Shown here in pieces: positions 14,994-25,639 of a DNA stretch of 64,000 bases. Within the stretch, counting starts at the first letter, position 1; every line of letters begins with the position of its first letter. The translations under genes and the position numbers were made by a program. The notes beneath the pieces are model-generated. The model was not told the DNA's origin. It did no database searches and saw only the letters and a program-made list of their open reading frames with translations. This DNA is from JAPYTK01 sp964401935 (lineage in GTDB: Bacteria; Myxococcota_A; Polyangia; Polyangiales; Polyangiaceae): assembly GCA_964401935.1 (NCBI GenBank), contig CAYOAL010000001.1, positions 62,001 through 126,000 on the forward strand, in the 5' to 3' direction.

Positions 14994-16988
14994 TCAGGGT
15001 TGCATCGCCAGCGATGCGCCTTCTCGGAACAGGTGCCCCAGATCTTCCAACGAGCCCTTCGGCACGTTGACAGACCAGTCGATCCGCGGCTTCGCCCCCG
15101 CGTCCACATCGGTGAACGAGAAGATGGGGGTTCTCCCCTTGTGGGGCATCTGCTCGATGATCTTCATGATCTCCTGGCCCAGGGACGCTGCCTGACCACT
15201 CGGCGCGGCCATCAGCGCGAACACGGCGGGGCGAATCATGGCCACCATCCCCGCGACCGAGGTCACTCCGCCCGCGGCGTGGGCCTCCGTCTGCATCCGG
15301 CCGAGATCGGTGCGGTTGGCGAGCGTGTTGGCGCCGGTCTTGACCCCGACCATCAGCTTGAGGAGCTTGGCCTTGTCGGTGGCCACGCCGAGCCAGGTGC
15401 GCTCGCCGTCTCCGATGAGCAGGAGGTACCCCTTCAGATCCACGGTCTTGGGTTTGCCCGTGGGGTCCGGGCCGGCTGGATTGCCGCCGTCGTCGAGCGG
15501 ATCCTCGAGGTCGCGGATCGTCACCTCGACCGCCAACGCGCCGCCGCCGAGACCGGCGGGAGCTGCCGTGGTCTTGACGATCGGCAGGTGTTTCGCGTCG
15601 CTCGACCCCAGCTCGTCTTTGAGCACCTTCTGGAGCGTGGGCCGGTTGTAGACCTTCACCGCGTCCTCCAGCCACTTCTTCACCTCGGCAGGCTTCTCGT
15701 CGAAGCCCATGAGGTACCAGCCCATCGCGTCCCCGACGATGTCGGTGATGTTCTTCGGCGTGGTGGCACCGGGAAAGTGTCCGAGCGCCACCACCGACGG
15801 CACGTGTTTGCCCTGCTGCACCACGCGGAGCAGGCTCGCGATCGCTTGCCGATCCGCTGCGGTGCCCAGCTTCTCCTTCTCCATCGCCCCCTCGAGCAGC
15901 GCGCGTCCGATGGCGAGCGCCGGCTGGAAGCGGGCTGGATCTCCCGACCGTCCCCAGAACACGTGCTCGGACTCGGCCGGCACCTTCCAGACGATCTCGG
16001 GCGCGGGACCGCCTGCTCCCTGCCCGTCGGTCAGCGCCTGGACCGTCCACGACTGACTGTCGGCGAATCGCAGCTGAACGGCGACGTCGGCGCCCTTGGT
16101 CTCGTCGACACCGACCTCGAGCACGAAGGCGTCGGCGTCACGGATGAGGGCCCCTGCCTCCTCGGCCACCGCGTCGGCCGCTTCCATCAGCGCCTGATCG
16201 AACTTGGGGATGCCGATCTTGGCCTCCCCCATCAACACCGGGAGCCCCTTGGCCTGATTGGCCCACTGACGGCCGTACTTGTCGAGGATCCCCCGCAAGC
16301 TCACCTCGACGCGCAGGTCGTGAGCGGAGTCGGGTCGGGTTGGCACGTTGCGCGCGACGAAGGCGGCCACCTTCTCGAGGTGTTTCTTTCGCTCCCCGCA
16401 GATGAGGCGCGCCGGCGCCTTGCCGGCCGCCGCGGCCACCACGCAGGGATCGCCCCACCGCTCCTGGGTGCCGATCTCCCACACGCCGTTCGCAAGCTTC
16501 TTGTGGCCCTTGCTGGCGCTGAGCGCAGCCGGCACCGACGAGAGGCCGAGCGAGAAGGCCAACATGGGCTCCGGCACCTGCCCCTCCTGCGACATGTCAG
16601 CGATCACCACCACGTCGAGGGGAGCGTCCGTGACGACGAGCTCTGCGAAGGCATCCACGTCGACCTTGGCGTCGAGCCCGTCTCGCAAGAGCCCCTTGAG
16701 GCCCTGGGCGATGAGCGTGTTGGCGCGGCCTCCGGGAACGTTGGCGTAGCTCGCCAGGGTGGAGAGCGTGCCGTGAGGGTTCTTCACGCGCAGGTGCACG
16801 ACCACCTCCCCCGGCGCCGCCACCGGCGACACGTCGAACGGCGCGTCCGATTCGTCTCCGGCCTCGCCGTCGGCAGCGATCTGCGTGCCCACGCCGGGCA
16901 CCGTGGGCTGCGTGGTCTGCGGCGTCGCGCCGTTGCAGGCGGTGACCGCCGCGAAGGCGACGAGGAGGGGAGCTCGAGAGGGTCGCAT
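14994..16988 (-). CDS. Large lipoprotein of unknown function (664 aa)
   Basis: The N-terminus 'MRPSRAPLLVAFAAVTAC' is a lipoprotein signal (lipobox VTAC), and ATG 16988 is chosen on that basis. The mature part is about 645 residues with no membrane segment and a DUF3352-like look: mixed alpha/beta stretches, 'VVVHLRVKNPHGTL', 'DVVVIADMSQEG', and a long helical C-terminal half. A single Cys pair (about 170-195) could form a disulphide. I do not recognise a catalytic motif. It diverges from the helicase gene across 174 bases. Envelope location is inferred from the signal. Confidence 0.7.
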   Translation of the reverse strand: MRPSRAPLLVAFAAVTACNGATPQTTQPTVPGVGTQIAADGEAGDESDAPFDVSPVAAPGEVVVHLRVKNPHGTLSTLASYANVPGGRANTLIAQGLKGLLRDGLDAKVDVDAFAELVVTDAPLDVVVIADMSQEGQVPEPMLAFSLGLSSVPAALSASKGHKKLANGVWEIGTQERWGDPCVVAAAAGKAPARLICGERKKHLEKVAAFVARNVPTRPDSAHDLRVEVSLRGILDKYGRQWANQAKGLPVLMGEAKIGIPKFDQALMEAADAVAEEAGALIRDADAFVLEVGVDETKGADVAVQLRFADSQSWTVQALTDGQGAGGPAPEIVWKVPAESEHVFWGRSGDPARFQPALAIGRALLEGAMEKEKLGTAADRQAIASLLRVVQQGKHVPSVVALGHFPGATTPKNITDIVGDAMGWYLMGFDEKPAEVKKWLEDAVKVYNRPTLQKVLKDELGSSDAKHLPIVKTTAAPAGLGGGALAVEVTIRDLEDPLDDGGNPAGPDPTGKPKTVDLKGYLLLIGDGERTWLGVATDKAKLLKLMVGVKTGANTLANRTDLGRMQTEAHAAGGVTSVAGMVAMIRPAVFALMAAPSGQAASLGQEIMKIIEQMPHKGRTPIFSFTDVDAGAKPRIDWSVNVPKGSLEDLGHLFREGASLAMQP

Positions 16989-17162
16989 GGCCAGCTTATA
17001 CGCTGCCGTTAGCACATCGTCGAGGCGTTCGCTGGTGGCTGCCGCCCCGCTTCTTTCGACAAGTCGCCAGCACGACGTGTTAGAGCCACGAGCAGGCTCT
17101 GGCCCGACATCGCGCCCAGCGCTCCCACGCTCCGGTGTCGCTCTCGCCGTGCCGATCTCACG

Positions 17163-19517
<2,355 letters not shown>

Positions 19518-19534
19518 TCGGCTAGCCTGAAGGT

Positions 19535-20242
19535 GTGCCGGTTGTTGCGCCGCGGATCGGGCGATTCCGATGGAGCCGTCGAGACGGGTCGCGCGGGCTG
19601 GCCGCTGTGTTGGCTTGGCTTTGGCTGACGGGGGGCCTGTCGGCGTGCGAGCTCGGGCACGCGGAGATCGCGGAGGCGATCTTGACGCCGGCGCGGCGCG
19701 CGATCGATCACGCGCAGCGCGAGGCCCCGCCGAGCCTCGACATCGCCCCGCAGACGGTGACCGCGCCCCCCTCGGTGGGCGTTGGCGCGCCGCCCACCGG
19801 CTACGTGGTGATGAAGCCGGTGGCGCGGAGCGGCGCCTTCGGGAACGCGATCCTGCTCACCCGCGAGAGCGACGATGTGATGATCCCCATCTTCATCGGC
19901 GGGACCGAGGCGTTGTCGATCGAGCTGAGGCTCCAACACAAGACCTTCACCCGGCCGCTCACCCACGACCTGCTCGACAGCCTTGTGCGCGAGCTCGGCG
20001 GTCGGATGCTGCGTGCGCAGGTGAACGCCTTGGTCGATGGGGTGTTCGTGGGGAGCGTGATCTTCGAGCGCGCAGGCCAGATCGTCGAGCTCGACGCTCG
20101 CCCCTCCGACGCCATCGCCCTCGCCATCGGCAACGACGTCCCCATCTACGTCGCGAAGGCGGTCATCGACGAGGCGGGGCTTCGCTCGGGGGAGGTGGAT
20201 GGGGCGAAGCCTAGCCCGAAGGCGGAGCCCATCGCGCTGTGA
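19535..20242 (+). CDS. Bifunctional nuclease (BFN/DUF151) domain lipoprotein
   Basis: GTG 19535, with AAGG just upstream. The N-terminus is a signal peptide with lipobox ('WLWLTGGLSAC'). Residues about 90-220 are a BFN domain: 'NAILLTRESDDVMIPIFIGG', 'ALSIELRLQHKTFTRPLTHD', 'GVFVGSVIFERAG', 'ELDARPSDAIALAIGNDVPIYVAKAVID'. BFN proteins are usually cytoplasmic or plastid nucleases; here the export signal would put it in the envelope. It starts 17 bases after the helicase stop, so the two may be co-transcribed. Nuclease activity is a family inference. Confidence 0.85.
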   Translation: MPVVAPRIGRFRWSRRDGSRGLAAVLAWLWLTGGLSACELGHAEIAEAILTPARRAIDHAQREAPPSLDIAPQTVTAPPSVGVGAPPTGYVVMKPVARSGAFGNAILLTRESDDVMIPIFIGGTEALSIELRLQHKTFTRPLTHDLLDSLVRELGGRMLRAQVNALVDGVFVGSVIFERAGQIVELDARPSDAIALAIGNDVPIYVAKAVIDEAGLRSGEVDGAKPSPKAEPIAL

Positions 20243-20299
20243 GGGGTCGCGCGGGGCTGTTGCGCCGGAGAGGGGAGCTAGGATAAGGTACGGGCTCCG

Positions 20300-20356
20300 A
20301 TGACGCACCCGCTCCACCACCATCATCATCATCCGGCCCCGCCGGCGATGGTGTAG
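20300..20356 (+). CDS. hisL: Histidine operon leader peptide (18 aa, seven His)
   Basis: The 18-residue peptide MTHPLHHHHHHPAPPAMV starts at ATG 20300, with AAGG (20285-20288) upstream, and ends at TAG 20354. It carries one His codon at position 3 and six in a row at 6-11. It lies 104 bases before hisG and directly ahead of a terminator and a competing antiterminator, which is the expected design of a his attenuator leader. When charged tRNA-His is scarce the ribosome should stall on the His run; otherwise it should run to the TAG. Confidence 0.9.
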   Translation: MTHPLHHHHHHPAPPAMV

Positions 20357-20407
20357 AGCGCGCGAAGCGACCCACACCGCGCCGGCCCCGGGCCGGCGTT
20401 TTGGTTT
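20333..20407 (+). promoter_or_regulatory. his operon transcription attenuator (1:2, 2:3 and 3:4 hairpins)
   Basis: Three mutually exclusive pairings are visible. 1:2: CCGGC (20333-20337) with GCCGG (20341-20345). 2:3 antiterminator: GCCGGCG (20341-20347) with CGCCGGC (20380-20386), continued by GGTGT (20350-20354) with ACACC (20374-20378), 12 bp in all. 3:4 terminator: CGCCGGCC (20380-20387) with GGCCGGCG (20391-20398), then TTTTGGTTT. A ribosome stalled on the His run leaves region 2 free to pair with region 3, so transcription enters hisG. A ribosome at the stop codon covers region 2 and the terminator forms. Confidence 0.88.
20380..20407 (+). terminator. Attenuator terminator ahead of hisG
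   Basis: A perfect 8-bp G+C stem, CGCCGGCC (20380-20387) and GGCCGGCG (20391-20398), closes a CCG triloop and is followed by TTTTGGTTT (20399-20407). It sits 24 bases after the leader stop codon and 53 before hisG. Confidence 0.9.
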
Positions 20408-20460
20408 GAGGCTCTGACGCTGGTCCGTGGTCGGCTCTCCCAAGAGAGAGCACAGAACAC

Positions 20461-21351
20461 ATGGCCACTCCCGTTTCCACCGCTCCGCTTTCGTCGACGA
20501 CCACCCGGCTCGCGCTGCCCAAGGGCCGCATGGCAGACGGCGTGCTCGCGCTGTTGCGCGGCGCGGGCATCGACGTCTCCGCCCTCGACCGCGGCTACCG
20601 CCCCTCGATCTCGCTCGCCGGCTTCGAGACGAAGATCCTCAAGCCGCAGAACATCGTGGAGATGCTGCACGCAGGCTCCCGAGACGTGGGCTTCGCGGGG
20701 AGCGACTGGGTGGAAGAGCTCGAGGCGGAGCTGGTGGAGGTGCTCGACACCAAGCTCGACGTGGTGCGGGTGGTGGCCGCGGCGCCACGCGATCTCACCG
20801 AGGACGGCTGGCTGCCGAAGCGCCCGCTGGTGGTGGCCTCGGAGTACGAGCGCCTCACCAAGCGCTGGATCGAGCAGCGCGAGCTCGACGCCACGTTCAT
20901 CCGCTCGTACGGCGCCACCGAGGTGTTTCCGCCGGAGGACGCGGATTGCATCGTGGACAACACGGCCACCGGGGCCACCCTGCGCGACAACGGCTTGTTG
21001 ATCGTCGACGAGCTGATGACGTCGTCGACGCGCCTGTTCGCCAATCCCCGCGCGCTCGAAGATCGAGACAAGCGCGAGGCTATCGAGTCACTCGTGCTGT
21101 TGCTCGAGTCGGTGTTGTCGGCGCGTCAACGCGTGATGCTCGAGGTGAACGTATCGGCCGCGCAGCTCGACGGCATCGTGGCGATCCTGCCGTGCATGCG
21201 CAAGCCCACGGTCGCCGAGCTCTTCGGAGGCGACGGCTACGCGGTGAAGGCGGCCGTGCCCCGAGCACAGCTCCCGAGCCTGGTCATCGAGTTGAAGAAC
21301 CGTGGCGGCACCGACATCGTCGTCGCCGAGCTGTCGCAAATCGTCATCTGA
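20461..21351 (+). CDS. hisG: ATP phosphoribosyltransferase, long form
   Basis: HisG catalyses the first committed step of histidine synthesis, joining ATP and PRPP to give phosphoribosyl-ATP. At 296 residues it is the long form, with a C-terminal ACT-like regulatory domain (about 220-296, 'VMLEVNVSAAQLDGIVAILP'), so no HisZ partner is needed and histidine feedback is expected. The catalytic part has 'LALPKGRM', 'FAGSDWVEE' and the PRPP-binding 'DCIVDNTATGATLRDNGL'. ATG 20461 follows a CACAGAACAC leader with only a weak GAGAG upstream. It is the first gene after the attenuator. Confidence 0.96.
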   Translation: MATPVSTAPLSSTTTRLALPKGRMADGVLALLRGAGIDVSALDRGYRPSISLAGFETKILKPQNIVEMLHAGSRDVGFAGSDWVEELEAELVEVLDTKLDVVRVVAAAPRDLTEDGWLPKRPLVVASEYERLTKRWIEQRELDATFIRSYGATEVFPPEDADCIVDNTATGATLRDNGLLIVDELMTSSTRLFANPRALEDRDKREAIESLVLLLESVLSARQRVMLEVNVSAAQLDGIVAILPCMRKPTVAELFGGDGYAVKAAVPRAQLPSLVIELKNRGGTDIVVAELSQIVI

Positions 21352-21359
21352 GAGGTCGT

Positions 21360-22403
21360 ATGCTCACCCCTTCCCCTCGCATCGCTGAGCTGGCGGTGTA
21401 CGCGCCCCGCCAAAAACGCGGCGACATCACGCTCAAGCTCGACAGCAACGAAGGCCGCGCGCCGGGAGAGCTCCTGTCGCGTTGGCTCGCGCTGAACGCA
21501 GCCTCCGTAGTCGACCGCTATCCCAACGCCGCCCCCCTCGAGGCCACGCTCGCCGCTCGCCTGGGTGTCGCCCCGCAGCGCGTGGTGGTCACCGCCGGCG
21601 CCGACGACGCGCTCGATCGCATCTGCCGCGCGGTGCTCGCGCCGGGGCGGAACATCTTGTTGCCGTCTCCTACCTTCGAGATGTTGCCGCGCTACGCGAC
21701 CCTCGCCGGGGGCCAGACGCGCCTGATCTCGTGGTTGCGCACGTCGTTCCCCACCGATGCGGTGGTCGCCGCCGCCGATGACGCGACGGCCATCGTGACC
21801 GTGGTGAGCCCCCAGAACCCCACCGGAGGCGCAGCGACCGCGGCCGACCTCACCGCCCTCCGGCGCGCCATTCCCAACGCGCTGTTGGTCGTCGATCTCG
21901 CTTACGGCGAGCTCGCCGACGAGGACCTCACCGGCGCCGCCCTCGCCCTCGAGGACACGGTGGTGGTGCGGACCCTGTCCAAGGCGTGGGGTCTCGCCGG
22001 GCTCCGGGTGGGCTACGTCGCCGGCCCAGAGCACGTCATCACCTGGCTGCGTCGGGCCGGTAACCCTTACGCGGTGTCCTCACCCTCGCTCGCCCTCGCC
22101 GAGCTCGCGCTCCGCGACGACGCAGCGATGCGCGCCTACGTGGCCCGCGTAAAGCTGGAGCGCGAGGCGCTGTTCTCCCTGCTCGACGGGCACGGGGCGA
22201 AGCCACTGCCCTCGCAAGCGAACTTCGTGTTGTGCGAGCCCCCCGCCCCAGCAGCCCTCGTCGACGCCCTCGCCGATCGAGGCATCGCGGTGCGCACCTG
22301 GCCCGACGACGCGATCCTCTCGCGCTTCGTGAGGATCAGCTGCCCCGGTGACGCGGCGGACATGGCACGGCTCACGGCCGCGCTCGGGGAGGTGCTGCGA
22401 TGA
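21360..22403 (+). CDS. hisC: Histidinol-phosphate aminotransferase
   Basis: A fold-type I PLP enzyme of 347 residues. Substrate and PLP residues are visible in 'KLDSNEG', 'TAGADDALDRI', 'SPQNPTGG' (Asn153), 'VVDLAYGE' and the Schiff-base 'TLSKAWGLAGLRVGY' (Lys208). It converts imidazole-acetol phosphate and glutamate to histidinol phosphate. ATG 21360 lies 8 bases after the hisG stop with AGAGG just ahead. It overlaps hisB by four bases (ATGA). Confidence 0.95.
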   Translation: MLTPSPRIAELAVYAPRQKRGDITLKLDSNEGRAPGELLSRWLALNAASVVDRYPNAAPLEATLAARLGVAPQRVVVTAGADDALDRICRAVLAPGRNILLPSPTFEMLPRYATLAGGQTRLISWLRTSFPTDAVVAAADDATAIVTVVSPQNPTGGAATAADLTALRRAIPNALLVVDLAYGELADEDLTGAALALEDTVVVRTLSKAWGLAGLRVGYVAGPEHVITWLRRAGNPYAVSSPSLALAELALRDDAAMRAYVARVKLEREALFSLLDGHGAKPLPSQANFVLCEPPAPAALVDALADRGIAVRTWPDDAILSRFVRISCPGDAADMARLTAALGEVLR

Positions 22404-22993
22404 CGAGCACCCGCGAACGCCGCGCGGCCATCACCCGCGAGACCAAGGAGACGAAGGTGTCGCTCCAGCTCGCGCTCGATGGCAGCGGCGAAGCCGACGT
22501 GGCCACCGGCATCGGCTTCTTCGATCACATGCTCTGTGCGCTGGCCAAACACGCCCGATTCGATCTCGTGGTGCGCTGCACCGGCGACCTCGAGACCGGC
22601 ACCCACCACACGACCGAGGATGTGGCCATCGTGCTCGGACAGGCGCTCGACGAGGCCCTCGGCGACCGCGCTGGCATCCAGCGCTTCGGCTGGGCCTACG
22701 CGCCGCTCGACGAGGCGCTGGTGCGCGCAGTGGTCGATCTCAGCGGGCGCCCGTGGCCCGAGGTGACGCTGGGGCTGCGGCGCGAGCGCATCGGGACGCT
22801 CCCCTGTGAGGACATCGTGCACGTGCTGCAGTCGTTCGCGATCGCCGCGCGCATGACGTTGCACGTGGACGTGATAAGGGGCGACAACGACCACCACCGC
22901 TCCGAGGCCGCGTTCAAGGCGTGTGCGATCGCGCTGCGAGCGGCGGTGTCGAGCGATGGGAGCGGCATCCCGAGCACCAAGGGGGTCTTGTGA
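22400..22993 (+). CDS. hisB: Imidazoleglycerol-phosphate dehydratase
   Basis: Monofunctional HisB of 197 residues, with the Mn-binding His clusters 'FFDHMLCALAKHARFDL', 'GTHHTTEDVAI' and 'DNDHHRSEAAFKA'. It dehydrates imidazole-glycerol phosphate to imidazole-acetol phosphate. It lacks the N-terminal histidinol-phosphatase domain of the enterobacterial enzyme, so that step must be supplied by another gene. Start overlaps the hisC stop (ATGA), and its own stop overlaps the hisH GTG. Confidence 0.96.
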   Translation: MTSTRERRAAITRETKETKVSLQLALDGSGEADVATGIGFFDHMLCALAKHARFDLVVRCTGDLETGTHHTTEDVAIVLGQALDEALGDRAGIQRFGWAYAPLDEALVRAVVDLSGRPWPEVTLGLRRERIGTLPCEDIVHVLQSFAIAARMTLHVDVIRGDNDHHRSEAAFKACAIALRAAVSSDGSGIPSTKGVL

Positions 22994-23643
22994 CGTCGCC
23001 CGTGATGGTCATCAACACCGGGACCGCGAACCTCGCCTCGATCCGCGCCGCCTTCACGCGGCTTGGCGCAGAGAGCGTCATCACCGACGACGCGGAAGCG
23101 ATCCGCGACGCCGAGCGCTTGGTGCTGCCCGGAGTGGGCGCCTTCGCGAGCGGGATGAGCCGCCTCTGCTCGATCGGGGTCGCCGACGCGCTGAGGCAGC
23201 GGGTGGAGCGAGGGCGGCCGCTCCTCGCGGTGTGCCTCGGGCTGCAGCTCTTGTGTCGCTCGAGCGAGGAGAGCCCGGGGGTGGAAGGGCTCGGCGTGAT
23301 CGACGCTGGCGTCGAGCGGTTTCGCGACGCGACCGTGGTGCCGCAGCTAGGTTGGAACGGGGTGGAGCCCGTGGGGTGCCGCCTCGTGTTGCCAGGCTTC
23401 GCCTACTACGCCAACTCGTATCGGCTCGCGGCGGCCCCCGCGGGCTGGGGCGCCGCCTTCACCGAGCACGGCGAGCGCTTCGTGGCCGCGCTCGAGCGCG
23501 GTCCCATCCTCGCTTGCCAGTTTCACCCGGAGCTCAGCGGGGCATGGGGACACGCGCTCTTGCGACGTTGGCTCGAGGCGAGCGCTGCGACCGAGGTGGG
23601 CTCCGAGCACACGAGCGAGCCAGCTCGAGGTGCAACGTGCTGA
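22990..23643 (+). CDS. hisH: Imidazole glycerol phosphate synthase, glutamine amidotransferase subunit
   Basis: A class I glutaminase of 217 residues. The nucleophile Cys is in 'LAVCLGLQLL', the catalytic His and Glu in 'CQFHPELSG', and the N-terminal 'NTGTANLASIRAAF' is the family start. It feeds ammonia to HisF. GTG 22990 overlaps the hisB stop (GTGA) and gives 'VTSPVMVINTGTANL'. The C-terminus extends about 12 residues past the usual end ('TEVGSEHTSEPARGATC') and overlaps the hisF start. Confidence 0.94.
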   Translation: MTSPVMVINTGTANLASIRAAFTRLGAESVITDDAEAIRDAERLVLPGVGAFASGMSRLCSIGVADALRQRVERGRPLLAVCLGLQLLCRSSEESPGVEGLGVIDAGVERFRDATVVPQLGWNGVEPVGCRLVLPGFAYYANSYRLAAAPAGWGAAFTEHGERFVAALERGPILACQFHPELSGAWGHALLRRWLEASAATEVGSEHTSEPARGATC

Positions 23644-24389
23644 CGCTCCGCATCGTGCCCTGCCTCGACGTGGACGCGGGGCGGGTGGTGAAGGGCGTGC
23701 GCTTCCAGGGGCTCCGCGACGCCGGCGACCCCGCCGAGCGGGCCGCCGCCTACGAGGCGCAGGGGGCCGACGAGCTCGTCCTGCTCGATGTGTCGGCGAC
23801 GCCAGAAGGACGTGGCCATGGGGTGGAGACGGTGCGACGGGTGCGGGCCGAGCTCGGCATCCCGCTCACGGTGGGCGGAGGCGTGCGGCGGGAGCTCGAC
23901 GCCGAACGCCTGCTGCTCGCCGGCGCGGACAAGGTCGCGGTGAACACCGCGGCCGCCGAGGATCCGACGCTCCTCACGCGGCTCGCCCGCTCTTTCGGGA
24001 GCCAGTGCACCGTGCTCGCCCTCGACGCAGCGGCGCGGGAAGAGGGCTGGGAGCTGGTGATCCGCTCCGGACGCGAGCGCACCGGCCGCGACGCCGTGGA
24101 GTGGGCACGCGAGGCCGTCGCGCATGGCGCGGGCGAGATCGTGCTCACCAGCTGGGACCGCGACGGCACGAGGAGCGGCTACGATCTCGCGCTCCTCCGG
24201 GCGGTGACGGGGGCGGTGAAGGTGCCGGTGGTCGCCTCGGGTGGGGCCGCTTCGGCGGCACACCTCGTCGACGCTGCGCGCGCCGGCGCCCACGCGCTGC
24301 TCGTCGCGTCGATTCTCCACGACGGCGACACCACGGTCGCCGAGCTCAAGGACGCCTTGGCCCAAGCCGGTTTGGAGGTGCGACGATGA
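23637..24389 (+). CDS. hisF: Imidazole glycerol phosphate synthase, cyclase subunit
   Basis: A (beta/alpha)8-barrel of 250 residues with catalytic Asp in 'RIVPCLDVDAGRVVKG' and in 'CTVLALDAAAR', and phosphate-binding 'VGGGVRRE' and 'VASGGAAS'. With HisH it forms imidazole-glycerol phosphate and AICAR. GTG 23637, preceded by GAGG, overlaps the hisH end by seven bases; the last four bases overlap the next start (ATGA). Confidence 0.95.
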   Translation: MLTLRIVPCLDVDAGRVVKGVRFQGLRDAGDPAERAAAYEAQGADELVLLDVSATPEGRGHGVETVRRVRAELGIPLTVGGGVRRELDAERLLLAGADKVAVNTAAAEDPTLLTRLARSFGSQCTVLALDAAAREEGWELVIRSGRERTGRDAVEWAREAVAHGAGEIVLTSWDRDGTRSGYDLALLRAVTGAVKVPVVASGGAASAAHLVDAARAGAHALLVASILHDGDTTVAELKDALAQAGLEVRR

Positions 24390-25639
24390 TCGTACCGTCG
24401 ATCGATCTCAGGAACGGAAACGCAGTTCAGCTGGTGGAAGGCAAGGAGCTGGCGCTCACCGCTGGCGATCCTTGGCCGCTCGCGGAGCAGTTCTCGCGAG
24501 TGGGCGAGATCGCGGTCATCGATCTCGACGCGGCCCTCGGCACGGGCGAAAACCGCGAGCTCATCGAGGCGCTCTGTCGGCGCTTTCCGGTGCGGGTCGG
24601 GGGGGGGATCCGCGACCTCGCGAGCGCACGCCGCTACCTCAACGCCGGCGCGAAGAAGGTGATCCTCGGCACAAAGGCCGAGCGACCGCTGTTGTCCCAG
24701 CTCCCGCGGGACCGCGTGATCGCGGCCCTCGATGCGCGCGCGGGGGAGGTGGTCGTGCACGGCTGGACGACGAAGACCGGCCGACGCATCGAGGACCGGG
24801 TGCGTGAGCTCGCCGACGTGGTGGGTGGCTTCCTCATCACGTTCGTAGAGCTCGAGGGTCACATGCAGGGCACCAACCTCACGTTGGCGCGCGAGCTCGT
24901 CGAGCTCGCTGGCGCGGCGCGCATCACCTTCGCCGGCGGCGTGACGACCCCCGAAGAGATCGCGACGCTCGACCGCATGGGGAGCGATGCGCAAGTAGGG
25001 ATGGCGCTCTACACCGGGCGACTGTCTCTCGCCGACGCCGTGGTGGCCTGCGTGCGCGGCGACGAGCCTTGGCCGACCGTCGTGGTCGACGAGCACGGGC
25101 GAGCCCTCGGCCAGTGTTGGTCGAACGGCGTCAGCCTCCGCGAGGCGCTCGCGACGGGGCGCGGCGTGTATTGGTCCCGCCGTCGAGGGCTGTGGCACAA
25201 GGGGGAGTCGAGCGGCGCCACCCAAGAGCTCCTCTCGGTGGCGCTCGACTGCGATCGCGACACGCTGCGCGTCGCCGTGCGTCAGGCCCCCCCCGGGTTC
25301 TGTCACGAGCAGACGAAGACCTGCTGGGGCGACATCGGCGGGCTCGCGACCCTCGCCGAGCGCCTCGCCGAGCGGGCTCGACACGCCCCCGAAGGGAGCT
25401 TCACCAAGAAGCTCCTCGAAGACCGCGAGCTGCTCGCGAGCAAGCTGCGCGAGGAGGTGGAGGAGCTCATCGCGGCCAAGACGGCGGACGAGACGACGTG
25501 GGAAGTCGCCGACGTGATCTACTTCGCGCTGGTGGCCATGCAGCAGGCGGGGGTGCCGCTCTCGGCGGTGGAGCGCGAGCTGGATCGTCGCGCCGGCGAG
25601 GTGACGCGGCGCTCCGAGGCCGAGGAGGCGGGGTCGTGA
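24386..25639 (+). CDS. hisA: HisA-HisI-HisE trifunctional fusion
   Basis: One 417-residue frame carries three enzymes of the pathway. Residues 1-225 are the HisA isomerase barrel ('IVPSIDLRNGNAVQL', Asp7; 'AALDARAG', Asp116; 'VGGGIRD'). Residues about 228-315 are HisI, phosphoribosyl-AMP cyclohydrolase ('YWSRRRGLWHKGESSG', Zn/Mg-site 'DCDRDTL' and 'FCHEQTKTCW'). Residues about 318-405 are HisE, phosphoribosyl-ATP pyrophosphatase ('KLREEVEELIAA', 'EVADVIYFALVAM'). HisIE fusions are common; HisA joined to them is not. The three act in sequence E, I, A. ATG 24386 overlaps the hisF stop. Confidence 0.93.
   Translation: MIVPSIDLRNGNAVQLVEGKELALTAGDPWPLAEQFSRVGEIAVIDLDAALGTGENRELIEALCRRFPVRVGGGIRDLASARRYLNAGAKKVILGTKAERPLLSQLPRDRVIAALDARAGEVVVHGWTTKTGRRIEDRVRELADVVGGFLITFVELEGHMQGTNLTLARELVELAGAARITFAGGVTTPEEIATLDRMGSDAQVGMALYTGRLSLADAVVACVRGDEPWPTVVVDEHGRALGQCWSNGVSLREALATGRGVYWSRRRGLWHKGESSGATQELLSVALDCDRDTLRVAVRQAPPGFCHEQTKTCWGDIGGLATLAERLAERARHAPEGSFTKKLLEDRELLASKLREEVEELIAAKTADETTWEVADVIYFALVAMQQAGVPLSAVERELDRRAGEVTRRSEAEEAGS

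Noticed and set aside
20427..21351. A second long open frame over hisG
   Set aside because: It is Arg-rich with no domain, a typical shadow frame in GC-rich coding sequence; hisG in the other frame has all family motifs.
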